64,000 bases of DNA. Origin: Planctobacterium marinum. GTDB taxonomy: Bacteria > Pseudomonadota > Gammaproteobacteria > Enterobacterales > Alteromonadaceae. Both the position numbers and the translations under genes were made by a program. The notes under the pieces were generated by a model, which was not told the origin of the DNA, ran no database searches, and saw only the letters and a list, made by a program, of their open reading frames with translations. The DNA is taken from positions 2,666,001-2,730,000 of the forward strand of contig NZ_AP027272.1 in assembly GCF_036322805.1 (NCBI RefSeq), in the 5' to 3' direction. Each line of letters begins with the position of its first letter. The stretch's first letter is position 1. Positions 46,190 through 54,697 of this stretch are shown here, piece by piece.

Positions 46190-46325
46190 GCTACCGCATC
46201 CATTCGGCACCGCTTTCGGGAGGCTGTTCGATTTCTCGGTGGCCAGCAACAAAACTGACAAACAACCCGTGCTTTGCACCATCACCTCATGTAACAGCTT
46301 GCAAAGCGGCCAGAGCACCCTATAG
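46190..46325 (-). ncRNA. Probable molybdenum cofactor (Moco) riboswitch in the moaA leader
   Basis: The 160-base leader of moaA folds into nested stems: TGGCC/GGCCA (46240-46244 with 46310-46314) encloses a perfect 8-bp stem GCTTTGCA/TGCAAAGC (46273-46280 with 46302-46309). Closer to moaA lies CCTCCCGAAAGCGG, of the type seen in E. coli moaA leaders. Moco RNAs sit at this position and reduce moa expression when cofactor is plentiful. Identification is by position and motif; a covariance search was not possible. The remainder of the gap to sufE (46326-46459) shows no gene. Confidence 0.7.
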
Positions 46326-46459
46326 CTAGTGATAACTACTTAGGAACCAAGGCTCGGAGTTTCGTTTTTAGTGATCTTCAAATTACCCCTGACAACGCTT
46401 AATTACAATGCCTAATCGTGCATTATTTGTAACTTCAGGTTTGAAAGGAATTTGAGTGT

Positions 46460-46485
46460 CGGCATTGCCCACTACGGCAATGCCG
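46460..46485 (-). terminator. Hairpin overlapping the sufE stop
   Basis: GGCATTGCC and GGCAATGCC plus a flanking C-G pair form a 10-bp stem that includes the last codons of sufE. No U tract follows, so it may be a Rho-dependent end or a stabilising stem. Confidence 0.45.
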
Positions 46486-46885
46486 CAGTGGCGATATTAT
46501 TGATGCGGGCAACAATGGCTTTTAAGCCATTGCCTCGTGTCGGGCTAATATGCCTTTCCAGATCTAATTGCCTGAAATACTCATCAATATCAAAGGCGAT
46601 GATATCTTGTGGTGATTTGTTGTTATAAGCCGCAAGCACAAGCACTAGAAGGCCTTTAACAATGACTGCATCGCTATCCACCAGAAACTGGATGCGCTCT
46701 TTATCACCGCCGATTTCCAACCAGACATTACTTTGACAGCCCTTTACAAGACGGTCCGGGGTTTGCAATTCAGCGGGAAACGGCTCGAGGGCTTTCCCCA
46801 AGTCAATGATGTATTTGTAGCGCTCTTCCCAGCTGTCAAAAAATGCCAGGTCGTCAAGAATTTCGTCAGTAGTGGGTAGACTCAT
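46472..46885 (-). CDS. sufE: Cysteine desulfuration protein SufE
   Basis: 137 residues. Sulfur-acceptor cysteine C50 is in LVKGCQSNVW, and the surrounding DDLAFFDSWEERYKYIIDLGK and LKAIVARI match the family. It takes persulfide from SufS and hands it to the SufBCD scaffold. It is the last gene of the suf operon here, 26 bp after sufT. Confidence 0.96.
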   Translation of the reverse strand: MSLPTTDEILDDLAFFDSWEERYKYIIDLGKALEPFPAELQTPDRLVKGCQSNVWLEIGGDKERIQFLVDSDAVIVKGLLVLVLAAYNNKSPQDIIAFDIDEYFRQLDLERHISPTRGNGLKAIVARINNIATAALP

Positions 46886-46911
46886 AGATTAAAAACTGTC
46901 TTTTGCTGAAA

Positions 46912-47445
46912 TTAGAAAAACAGGCCAGCTTCCAGCTGTGCCTCTTCGGACATCATATCTTTTGTCCAGGGTGGATCAAATACCAGATTAACATTTACAG
47001 CGGTGACATTAGGCACTTTTGCTACGCGATATTTTACATCACTGATAAGTACCGGGCCCATACCACAGCCGGGTGCGGTCAGGGTCATGTCAATCGTAAC
47101 CAAACCACTGTTCTGCTCTATATCGACTTTGTAAATCAAACCAAGAGACACCAAACTAATGGGAATTTCAGGATCGAAGATGGTATCTAACGCTTGATTT
47201 ACCTGTTCTTCGAGTATTCCATCGTGTCCGGTGGAATCAAAACTGAGTTCTTCTGGTTTCATGCCAATGGCATCACCGTCTGTACCATCAATGCGCAGCA
47301 TATTGCCCATCCAGGTGACGGTATAGTTACCGCCAAGGGCTTGATTGATGGTTACAAACTGGTTTGCGGGAATTGTGGTCTGTTCCCCCGAAGGCACACG
47401 CCTTGCCGGGCACTCTCGCTGAGTTACCACCATTTTTTTCTGCAT
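46912..47445 (-). CDS. sufT: Fe-S maturation protein SufT (DUF59/MIP18)
   Basis: 177 residues from the ATG at 47445 (MQKKMVVTQRECPARRVPSG); the frame extends into sufA but without a start of quality. A SufT N-terminal domain (1-85) is followed by the DUF59/MIP18 domain with DTIFDPEIPISLVSLGLIY and TLTAPGCGMGPVL. It helps Fe-S cluster maturation or carriage together with SufBCD. Confidence 0.93.
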   Translation of the reverse strand: MQKKMVVTQRECPARRVPSGEQTTIPANQFVTINQALGGNYTVTWMGNMLRIDGTDGDAIGMKPEELSFDSTGHDGILEEQVNQALDTIFDPEIPISLVSLGLIYKVDIEQNSGLVTIDMTLTAPGCGMGPVLISDVKYRVAKVPNVTAVNVNLVFDPPWTKDMMSEEAQLEAGLFF

Positions 47446-47453
47446 CAGAATGA

Positions 47454-47810
47454 TTAACCTACGTTGAAGCTTTCGCCGCAGCCACACTCACTGACTACAT
47501 TGGGATTATTAAAACGGATCTCGCCGTTGATCCCTACGGTAACGTAGTCGATTTCGGTGTCTTGTACTAATGGCGCAGCATCTGCTGCAATCAGCATAAC
47601 CATGCCGTTATCCAGGGTAATTTCTAAATCGTTAGCTTTTTTTTCTGCGACAGCATCCAGCGTGTATGCATAGCCAGAACAACCGCTTACCTTGGTACCA
47701 AGACGTATCATTTTATCCTGACTGTCACCCAGCATTTTTGCGAAGTGTGCCTTGGCTGAATCAGTAACGGTTACCAGCGCTGCTGTTGGATCGAATGTAT
47801 TTACTGACAT
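47454..47810 (-). CDS. sufA: A-type Fe-S carrier SufA
   Basis: 118 residues from the ATG at 47810; a TTG two codons earlier is possible. The three cluster cysteines are in KVSGCSGYAY and SECGCGESF, as in SufA/IscA/ErpA. It carries [2Fe-2S] or [4Fe-4S] clusters to apoproteins. It lies 11 bp after sufS. Confidence 0.95.
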   Translation of the reverse strand: MSVNTFDPTAALVTVTDSAKAHFAKMLGDSQDKMIRLGTKVSGCSGYAYTLDAVAEKKANDLEITLDNGMVMLIAADAAPLVQDTEIDYVTVGINGEIRFNNPNVVSECGCGESFNVG

Positions 47811-47821
47811 ATTCAATTCTC

Positions 47822-49039
47822 TTACATCAACATCATTTTGACTTTCTTTAATGCGATAAATAGCGCTTCAATATCTTCTACGGTGTTGTAAATAGAAAAC
47901 GAAGCGCGCGCTGTTCCGGGAACGCCCAGTCGTTGCATTAAAGGTTGCGCACAGTGGTCCCCTGTGCGAATAGCAATGCCCTGCTTATCCAGCAAAAAGC
48001 CAATATCGGCAGGGTGTGTGCCTTCAATAACAAAACTAAACACACCAATTTTGTTTGCTGCATTGCCTTTAATAATCAGACCATCAACCGTGGCAGATAA
48101 TTCCACGGCTTTGTCCATCAACCGCTTTTCATGTTGCTTAACCGCTTCAAGATCAAGCGTATTAAACCAATCAATGGCGGCACCAAGTCCAACGGCACCG
48201 GCAATATTGGGCGTACCCGCTTCAAGCCGATTGGGCAACTCACCCCATGTGGCACTTTCATACGTAACCACAGAAATCATTTCGCCACCGGTTTGCCAAA
48301 CAGGCCAATCGCACAAGACTTCAGCACGTCCCCACAATACGCCAATCCCGGTAGGAGCAAAAAACTTGTGCCCAGAGAAAGCGTAAAAATCACAACCTAA
48401 TGCCTGCACATCAACATCGCCATGGGCAATACCTTGCGCACCGTCTATCATCACCCAAGCGCCAACAGCTTTAGCCATAGGGATAAGTTCGCTTAACGGG
48501 TTAATCGTTCCAAGCGCATTGCTTATGTGAGGAATGGCCACAAACTTAGTAGCATCACAAAGCAAACGCTGAAATTCAGCAAGGTTCAATTCCCCATCAT
48601 CGGTAATGGGCGCAATTTTTAAAGTGGCGCCGGAAACCTTACACACCTGTTGCCAGGTAACCAGATTAGCATGATGTTCCATTTCCGTAACGATCACTTC
48701 GTCACCGGCTTTGAGTAACTGTTTAGCGCCATTGGCCACTATATTGATAGATTCAGTAGTACCTGCAGTCCAGATCACCTCTTTCTTATCAAAAGCATTA
48801 ATAAAGTTTGCCACTTTTTCGCGAGCGGCTTCATACAAACGGGTCGCTTCGTCTGCCAATGTGTGCGCACCGCGATGTACGTTACTATTACAATGGGTGC
48901 AATAATGGCTGATAGCATCGATTACGGCTTGCGGCTTTTGCGTGGTAGCAGCGTTGTCTAGATATACCAACGGGTTGCCGTCAACCGTGCGCTGCAGGAT
49001 TGGGAACTGCTGTCGAATTGCTACAACATCTAAACTCAT
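47822..49039 (-). CDS. sufS: Cysteine desulfurase SufS
   Basis: 405 residues, the normal length. PLP lysine is in YAFSGHKFFAPTGIG, and the active-site cysteine is in RTGDHCAQPLM, the SufS-type arrangement. It releases sulfur from cysteine as persulfide, activated by SufE at the end of the same operon. The start overlaps the sufD stop by 4 bp. Confidence 0.97.
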   Translation of the reverse strand: MSLDVVAIRQQFPILQRTVDGNPLVYLDNAATTQKPQAVIDAISHYCTHCNSNVHRGAHTLADEATRLYEAAREKVANFINAFDKKEVIWTAGTTESINIVANGAKQLLKAGDEVIVTEMEHHANLVTWQQVCKVSGATLKIAPITDDGELNLAEFQRLLCDATKFVAIPHISNALGTINPLSELIPMAKAVGAWVMIDGAQGIAHGDVDVQALGCDFYAFSGHKFFAPTGIGVLWGRAEVLCDWPVWQTGGEMISVVTYESATWGELPNRLEAGTPNIAGAVGLGAAIDWFNTLDLEAVKQHEKRLMDKAVELSATVDGLIIKGNAANKIGVFSFVIEGTHPADIGFLLDKQGIAIRTGDHCAQPLMQRLGVPGTARASFSIYNTVEDIEALFIALKKVKMMLM

Positions 49040-50301
49040 GCTTCAATCGGGTCCAGGTTCATATTGGCAAAACGCTGTTGTAACTGAGGACGCAACCACT
49101 GTGCTAATGCTTCATTTGGCATCTCATCCACCAGCGCATTGATAAATCCAAAATTCAACATCACCAGAGCCTGAGCTTTACTTACACCGCGGCTGGTGAG
49201 GTAATACAGGGCTGATTTATCTAACTCAGCGACCGTAGCACCGTGCGCACAGCGCACGTCATCGGCATAAATTTCTAATTCTGGTTTAGTATTAATAGTG
49301 GCGTTATCGGTTAACAACAGATTCTTGTTGTTTAGCTCCGCCAGTGTTTTTTGGGCATCGCGATGAATGTGAATGCGACCATTAAAGGTGGCAGTGGCTT
49401 TATCACCCACAATACCGCGAACCGTTTCATCTGTTGTACAGTGGCCTATCTCATGCTCGATACAGCTATGTAAATCGAACTTTTCTCCCGCATCCAGCAA
49501 ATATACCGCATTGATTTTGGCGTGTGCACGCTCACCGCGATGCATCACATCCACATCCAGACGGGACAATTCAGAGCCAAAACCCACCAGCGTAGAGTTA
49601 ATCTCGGCTTCACTTTTAAGCTCAAAGTGACTACCACCAATACTCAAGGCTTGTCCGGTTCTCAGGCAAAAACGGTAGTGCTCCAGATAGGCATTTTCGG
49701 CTACAAAGTATTCCGCAAATCCAGAAAAGTAACTGGCCTGGGTACCTTCAGCATGCTCAATTACCGTCGCTTTCGCACCCTGCCCTAACCGCACCACGAT
49801 ACGATGTTGTACATCAATATCCTGGGTAATGGTATTGACGATGCGCAGCGGCTGTTTTATTTCTGCATTAGCCGCAATATCAACAATCAAACCATTGTCA
49901 GCAAGCGCATCATTCACCAGACCAAATAAGTGTTTTTGCGGTTTACAGGCGGTGAACGCGTTAACCGCCCATGCTTGTGCTTGTGAGTCTGGCTGAGCCA
50001 AATCCACAATGCTAAGCCCTTCAGGTAGCGACTGACTGATCCCCTGAAAATGGCCATCTACAAAATGCAAATCAATGGCATCGAGGTTTTCAATTGCGTG
50101 CAGTTCGGCCACACCTGCAGCACTGGCACCTTCACCTGAGCGTTTTTCCATAGCTCGAACGGAGGTGTATTTCCAGTCTTCGGTTTTACGGCTTGGCCAA
50201 GCTTGTTGTTTTAGTAATGCAAGAGAAGCTTGACGCTGACCAGAAAGCCAATCATCAACCTGCTGACCTTTCTCAATCGCATTGGCTAACCAGGCACTCA
50301 T
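49036..50301 (-). CDS. sufD: Fe-S scaffold protein SufD
   Basis: 421 residues. A helical N-terminal part is followed by the SufBD beta-helix, with CIEHEIGHCTTDETVRGIVG, RIHIHRDAQKTLAELNNKNL and DDVRCAHGATV near the C-terminus. It forms SufB-SufC2-SufD for cluster assembly. It overlaps sufC and sufS by 4 bp on each side. Confidence 0.96.
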   Translation of the reverse strand: MSAWLANAIEKGQQVDDWLSGQRQASLALLKQQAWPSRKTEDWKYTSVRAMEKRSGEGASAAGVAELHAIENLDAIDLHFVDGHFQGISQSLPEGLSIVDLAQPDSQAQAWAVNAFTACKPQKHLFGLVNDALADNGLIVDIAANAEIKQPLRIVNTITQDIDVQHRIVVRLGQGAKATVIEHAEGTQASYFSGFAEYFVAENAYLEHYRFCLRTGQALSIGGSHFELKSEAEINSTLVGFGSELSRLDVDVMHRGERAHAKINAVYLLDAGEKFDLHSCIEHEIGHCTTDETVRGIVGDKATATFNGRIHIHRDAQKTLAELNNKNLLLTDNATINTKPELEIYADDVRCAHGATVAELDKSALYYLTSRGVSKAQALVMLNFGFINALVDEMPNEALAQWLRPQLQQRFANMNLDPIEA

Positions 50302-51068
50302 GCAGTTTCCTCTTCCGCATTGCGGTCATAAGTCTCCAACCAGGCGTAACCCTCAGCTTCAAGTTCGTGGGCCAGAGAAGCATCGCCGCTTTTCACGATT
50401 TTGCCATCGGATAATACGTGTACAAAATCGGGCTTGATGTAATCGAGTAAGCGCTGGTAATGAGTTACCACTACGAAGCTACGTTTGTCATCACGTTGAC
50501 TGTTTACGCCTTCGGCTACGACTTTTAACGCGTCGATATCCAAACCCGAGTCTGACTCATCCAGAATGCATAGGGTTGGCTGCAGTAAGATCATTTGCAT
50601 GATTTCGTTGCGCTTTTTCTCACCACCGGAAAAACCTTCGTTAACGCCGCGCTTTAAGAATTCCAGCGGCAGGTTTACTTGCTTGCAGGCAGCTTTAGCC
50701 GCTTTGAGAAAATCTGCTGAACTTAGCGCTTCTTCACCGCGGGATTCACGTACGGAATCAACTGCCGCTTTCATAAACTCCAGATTGCTCACACCGGGAA
50801 TTTCAACCGGATACTGGAAGGCAAGGAACAAACCCGCTCTGGCGCGATCTTCAATTTCCATATCCAGTAAGTCTTCACCATTTAAAGTAGCGCCACCTTC
50901 AGTGACTTCGTAGCCATCTTTACCTGACAAAACGTACCCTAAGGTACTTTTACCAGCGCCATTTGGTCCCATAATGGCATGGACTTCACCAGGGTTAATT
51001 TCCAGACTCAGGCCTTTCAGGATGTCTTTTTCTTCGACTTTCGCTTTTAAATTATCAACTTTTAACAT
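50298..51068 (-). CDS. sufC: Fe-S assembly ATPase SufC
   Basis: 256 residues. Walker A GPNGAGKST (34-42), signature GFSGGEKKRNE, Walker B LCILDESDSGLD and switch VVTHYQR are intact. It is the ABC-type ATPase that drives SufB-SufD rearrangement during cluster assembly. It begins 30 bp after sufB. Confidence 0.98.
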   Translation of the reverse strand: MLKVDNLKAKVEEKDILKGLSLEINPGEVHAIMGPNGAGKSTLGYVLSGKDGYEVTEGGATLNGEDLLDMEIEDRARAGLFLAFQYPVEIPGVSNLEFMKAAVDSVRESRGEEALSSADFLKAAKAACKQVNLPLEFLKRGVNEGFSGGEKKRNEIMQMILLQPTLCILDESDSGLDIDALKVVAEGVNSQRDDKRSFVVVTHYQRLLDYIKPDFVHVLSDGKIVKSGDASLAHELEAEGYAWLETYDRNAEEETA

Positions 51069-51098
51069 TTATTCACTACCTTACTTGCGCTACAGGCC

Positions 51099-52535
51099 TT
51101 AACCTACTGAGCCTTCTAAACTGATTTCTAACAACTTGCCCGCTTCCACGGCGAATTCCATTGGAAGTTCTTTGAACACCTCTTTGCAAAAGCCGTTTAC
51201 GATCATGGACACTGCCTTTTCTGCATCGAGTCCTCGCTGCTGACACAAAAACATCTGTTCATCGCTGACTTTTGAGGTCGTCGCTTCGTGCTCAACAATG
51301 GCACTGGGATTACTGCTTTCTACATAAGGGAAAGTGTGCGCACCACACTTGTCACCAATCAGCAGCGAATCACACTGGGTAAAGTTACGGGCTTTTTTTG
51401 CACTCTTGTGCATTTGCACCAGGCCGCGATAACTGTTGTTACTTTGTGCTGCAGATATCCCTTTGGAGATAATAGTAGATTTGGTGTTTTCACCGATATG
51501 GATCATTTTCGTTCCGGTATCAGCCTGCTGCTTACCGCGAGTCAATGCCACGGAATAAAATTCACCTACACTATTATCGCCTTTCAATATACAGCTTGGA
51601 TATTTCCAGGTGATGGCAGAACCCGTTTCGACTTGCGTCCAAGAGATCTTTGCATTGGTATGGCAAATTCCACGTTTGGTTACGAAGTTGTATATCCCAC
51701 CTTTGCCGTCGGCATCACCCGGATACCAGTTCTGCACTGTAGAATATTTGATTTCAGCATCATCTAAAGCCACCAGCTCTACAACAGCGGCATGTAGCTG
51801 ATTTTCATCGCGCTGTGGAGCGGTACAACCTTCCAGATAACTGACATGGCTGCCTTCGTCAGCCACAATCAGGGTACGTTCAAACTGACCGGTATTTTGC
51901 TCATTTATCCTGAAATAGGTGGATAGCTCCATCGGGCAACGCGTACCTTTAGGAATGTAAACGAACGAACCATCGGTAAACACCGCGCAATTCAAAGCTG
52001 CAAAGTAGTTATCATGCTGAGGCACAACGCGGCCAAGATACTTTTTAACCAACTCTGGATATTTGTGCACTGCCTCAGAGATTGGACAAAAGATAACGCC
52101 CGCCTCTTCCAGCTTTTCACGATAGGTGGTGACGACAGAGACAGAATCGAATACCGCATCTACGGCAACACCCGCCAACATCTCTTGCTCGTGAAGGGGA
52201 ATCCCCAACTTCTCATAAGTGGCCAATAATTCCGGATCCACCTCATCAAGAGATTTGGGTTTGTCCGCCATACTTTTGGGAGCGGAATAATAAGAGATAT
52301 CTTGGTAATTTATCTTTGGGTAATGCAGATGTGCCCATTCAGGTTCTTCCATCTTTTGCCAGATGCGAAACGCCTTCAGGCGCCAATCTAACATCCATTG
52401 TGGTTCACCTTTGACTTCAGAAATGCGTCTGACCACATCTTCGTCCAGCCCAGGCGCAAAAGTTTCTGACTCAATTGCTGAGACAAACCCTGCTTCGTAC
52501 TCTTTTTTTAACGCGTCTTCTATTTGTTCAGACAT
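51099..52535 (-). CDS. sufB: Fe-S scaffold protein SufB
   Basis: 478 residues. Diagnostic stretches include [27 protein letters not shown]-like [40 protein letters not shown] and [20 protein letters not shown]. It is the platform on which clusters form. It is the first gene of sufBCDSATE; no regulator gene precedes it, but a long palindrome lies about 95 bp upstream. Confidence 0.97.
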   Translation of the reverse strand: MSEQIEDALKKEYEAGFVSAIESETFAPGLDEDVVRRISEVKGEPQWMLDWRLKAFRIWQKMEEPEWAHLHYPKINYQDISYYSAPKSMADKPKSLDEVDPELLATYEKLGIPLHEQEMLAGVAVDAVFDSVSVVTTYREKLEEAGVIFCPISEAVHKYPELVKKYLGRVVPQHDNYFAALNCAVFTDGSFVYIPKGTRCPMELSTYFRINEQNTGQFERTLIVADEGSHVSYLEGCTAPQRDENQLHAAVVELVALDDAEIKYSTVQNWYPGDADGKGGIYNFVTKRGICHTNAKISWTQVETGSAITWKYPSCILKGDNSVGEFYSVALTRGKQQADTGTKMIHIGENTKSTIISKGISAAQSNNSYRGLVQMHKSAKKARNFTQCDSLLIGDKCGAHTFPYVESSNPSAIVEHEATTSKVSDEQMFLCQQRGLDAEKAVSMIVNGFCKEVFKELPMEFAVEAGKLLEISLEGSVG

Positions 52536-52629
52536 ACCATCATCTTTCGTTAAGCTGACAATAACGCCAATTTCTCTCCAAGAAGAGGTAAAACAGGCGC
52601 CAGTCTCAATAATGGCGGCAATGGTAAAT

Positions 52630-52652
52630 TACTTGAGTAATTTACTCAAGTA
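52630..52652. promoter_or_regulatory. Perfect 23-bp palindrome upstream of suf operon, IscR-like
   Basis: Arms of 11 bp (TACTTGAGTAA and TTACTCAAGTA) surround a single T. The IscR type 1 site has the same build, with TTGACT...AGTCAA in place of TTGAGT...ACTCAA. Position about 95 bp before sufB suits control by an Rrf2/IscR-family Fe-S sensor; the regulator gene is not in this window. Confidence 0.6.
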
Positions 52653-52728
52653 TTATCCAGTTGATAGCGATTGGAATCACCAATCTCAGCAGGATTATTT
52701 GTTTATGACTTATATTTAAGCCTTATTT

Positions 52729-52799
52729 CGCACCAAAAAAAGGCAAAGCATTGCACCAAGTCAAGGCCAAGTCACAATCTCACTCACCTTTATGGTGCA
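52729..52799 (+). promoter_or_regulatory. Three NtrC-like half-sites upstream of glucosylglycerate operon
   Basis: CGCACCA (52729), TGCACCA (52752) and TGGTGCA (52793-52799) match halves of the NtrC consensus TGCACCA-N3-TGGTGCA. The last, in CTCACCTTTATGGTGCA (52783-52799), fits 11 of 14 defined positions. They lie roughly 125-195 bp before the inferred transcript start, the usual enhancer distance. Confidence 0.4.
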
Positions 52800-52896
52800 A
52801 TATTCTAAAACAATTCTACATCAATGTTTTTACTGAGTTGCCTGGTTGCCCCGATATTACTCGTATACAAAGGTCGGAGCAGGACTTGTGATCGAA

Positions 52897-52912
52897 TGGC
52901 ATAGATGTTGAA
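52897..52912 (+). promoter_or_regulatory. Weak sigma-54-like promoter element
   Basis: TGGCAT-N5-TTGAA matches the sigma-54 consensus TGGCAC-N5-TTGCA except that the nearly invariant -12 C is A and -20 C is T. Correct spacing and position make it worth noting, but the -12 mismatch is serious. Confidence 0.3.
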
Positions 52913-52954
52913 CTCCTGTTGTTATTACAAGATGTTGCGGTTAACAGGAGTTCA
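52909..52954 (+). promoter_or_regulatory. 12-bp inverted repeat covering the glycerate kinase ribosome site
   Basis: TGAACTCCTGTT (52909-52920) and AACAGGAGTTCA (52943-52954) are perfect inverted repeats with a 22-nt spacer. In RNA the 3' arm would hide AGGAG. Alternatively it is a DNA operator. Which applies depends on the transcript start. Confidence 0.5.
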
Positions 52955-53836
52955 GCCATTAACGCCGAATTTTTAGCAAACTTTTTGAAGGTTCATCAGC
53001 TACCTGAACACTTCACTGAAACAGTATCTGACTTTTTCTTACCGCTTGCTGAGCGCATTAAAAACAAGGTCCAGGAAAAGAGCGGGACCTTTTACCTCGG
53101 CATTAACGGATGTCAGGGTTCTGGTAAATCCACCTTGAGTGATTTTCTCGGTGAATGGCTCACAGCACAAGGACTCTCGGTTGCGGTATTATCCCTTGAT
53201 GATTTTTATCACAACCGTCAAATCCGGAAATCTCTCTCCGAATCAGTTTCTCCTTTGTTAGCCACACGTGGTGTTCCGGGAACCCACGATACTCAGCTAA
53301 TGCAGCAAACTTTAACAAGCTTGGCGACTTCAGAAAAATGCGCACTCCCCCGTTTTAACAAAGCAATTGATGACCCGCACCCAAAAAGCCAATGGCCAAT
53401 AATGAAAGGTCCGGTAGACCTGGTTATTGTGGAAGGCTGGTGTTGGGGGGTGACAGCCCAGACCCCGCTACAACTTCGATACCCGGTTAATGCCTTAGAA
53501 GCGGAACAGGATGCCAACCTCACCTGGCGAAACTGGGTTAATCAGCAACTTCTGGAGAATTACCAACCTTTACATCAAATGATGGATTTTTGGGTGATGT
53601 TACAAGCGCCGAGTTTTGACAACGTATTTCAATGGCGCCTGGAACAAGAGCAAAAATTATCAGCTAAGCTTAAGGACGAAAAGCAACACCGCGTTATGAG
53701 TGAACAACAAATCAAGGACTTTATTCAATACTATCAACGATTAACAGAAGAGTGTTTAAGAACGCTTCCGCAGCAAAGCGACATTGTATTGAAACTCAAT
53801 GCTCAACGTACCATCGTCGAAGTACGCGGTTTATAA
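52919..53836 (+). CDS. D-glycerate 3-kinase (P-loop, plant GLYK/GlxK-like)
   Basis: 305 codons from a TTG at 52919, but the best initiation signal is AGGAG (52946-52950) 7 bp before an ATT at 52958, giving 292 residues that start INAEFLANFLKVHQLP. Walker A GINGCQGSGKST is followed by LSLDDFYHNRQIR, RGVPGTHD and VDLVIVEGWCWG, the pattern of D-glycerate 3-kinases. It would phosphorylate D-glycerate to 3-phosphoglycerate, both the waste product and the precursor of the glucosylglycerate enzymes encoded next. A 12-bp inverted repeat covers its ribosome site. Confidence 0.85.
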   Translation: MLLQDVAVNRSSAINAEFLANFLKVHQLPEHFTETVSDFFLPLAERIKNKVQEKSGTFYLGINGCQGSGKSTLSDFLGEWLTAQGLSVAVLSLDDFYHNRQIRKSLSESVSPLLATRGVPGTHDTQLMQQTLTSLATSEKCALPRFNKAIDDPHPKSQWPIMKGPVDLVIVEGWCWGVTAQTPLQLRYPVNALEAEQDANLTWRNWVNQQLLENYQPLHQMMDFWVMLQAPSFDNVFQWRLEQEQKLSAKLKDEKQHRVMSEQQIKDFIQYYQRLTEECLRTLPQQSDIVLKLNAQRTIVEVRGL

Positions 53837-53863
53837 CATGCGTGTCAAAAGGAGACGTAGCTT

Positions 53864-54691
53864 ATGTCCTTAACCACTTTTTTGATTTTTACTGATCTGG
53901 ATGGAACGTTACTGGATCACGACAACTATAGTTTTGAGGCCGCAGCAGGCACCTTACAAAAACTCAAAGCAGCCGGACATTTTGTTATTCCCAACACCAG
54001 TAAAACCTTCGCTGAGTTGAGTAGTTTTAAGCAAAGTGCGCAGCTCAACACCCCGTTTATCTTTGAAAACGGATCCGCAGTAGCTATTCCAAAGGACTTT
54101 TTCCCTTGGCAACCACCAGAAACAGTGGAAAAAGAAAACATGTGGATTAAGTCATTTAGTCCGGAACGAAGTCATTGGCTCTCCCTCATTCAGCAGCATG
54201 GACAACACTTTTACGGTATGTTCAAAGGCTTTTCACAAATGAGCACAGAAGAAGTGGTTAGCCTTACGGGTCTATCCCATGATGCGGCCCACCAAGCTAT
54301 GCAACGTCAATATGGGGAGCCGTTACACTGGAATGGCGACGAATATGCCAAACGAGAGTTTTTGCATACCATGCAAGCCGCAGGAGCAAAAGTGCTTACT
54401 GGTGGCAGGTTCACTCATATCTGCGGTGACAGTGATAAGGGCAAAGCCATGCTATGGCTGGCGCAAATGTTTTCACGCGAGTGCGAAGAGCAAGAGTTTA
54501 AAACAATTGCATTAGGTGACAGCCAAAACGATAGCGCCATGCTGGAAGCTGCAGACATTGCTGTGCAGATAAAATCCCATAGCCACCCATTTCCAAAAAT
54601 AAAAAAACAACAACATCTTTACCAAAGTACCCTCTACGGACCAGCTGGCTGGTCTGAATGCCTCGAAAAAATCGTGTTCAATCAGGAGTAA
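53864..54691 (+). CDS. HAD phosphatase, mannosyl/glucosyl-3-phosphoglycerate phosphatase type
   Basis: 275 residues. HAD motif I is FTDLDGTLLD (D11, D13), motif II region IPNTSKTFAEL, and motif IV GDSQNDSAML. The cap insertion and GGRFTHICGDSDKGKA are those of the MpgP/YedP group of HAD-IIB enzymes. It would remove the phosphate from glucosyl-3-phosphoglycerate to give glucosylglycerate. A ribosome site AAGGAG precedes the ATG and the next gene follows immediately, so it is tightly tied to the synthase. Confidence 0.88.
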   Translation: MSLTTFLIFTDLDGTLLDHDNYSFEAAAGTLQKLKAAGHFVIPNTSKTFAELSSFKQSAQLNTPFIFENGSAVAIPKDFFPWQPPETVEKENMWIKSFSPERSHWLSLIQQHGQHFYGMFKGFSQMSTEEVVSLTGLSHDAAHQAMQRQYGEPLHWNGDEYAKREFLHTMQAAGAKVLTGGRFTHICGDSDKGKAMLWLAQMFSRECEEQEFKTIALGDSQNDSAMLEAADIAVQIKSHSHPFPKIKKQQHLYQSTLYGPAGWSECLEKIVFNQE

Positions 54692-54697
54692 ATGACC

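Noticed and set aside
52743-52758. Sigma-54 promoter at GGCAAAGCATTGC
   Set aside because: The GG to GC spacing is one base short of the required 10, so the element at 52897 is the better candidate.
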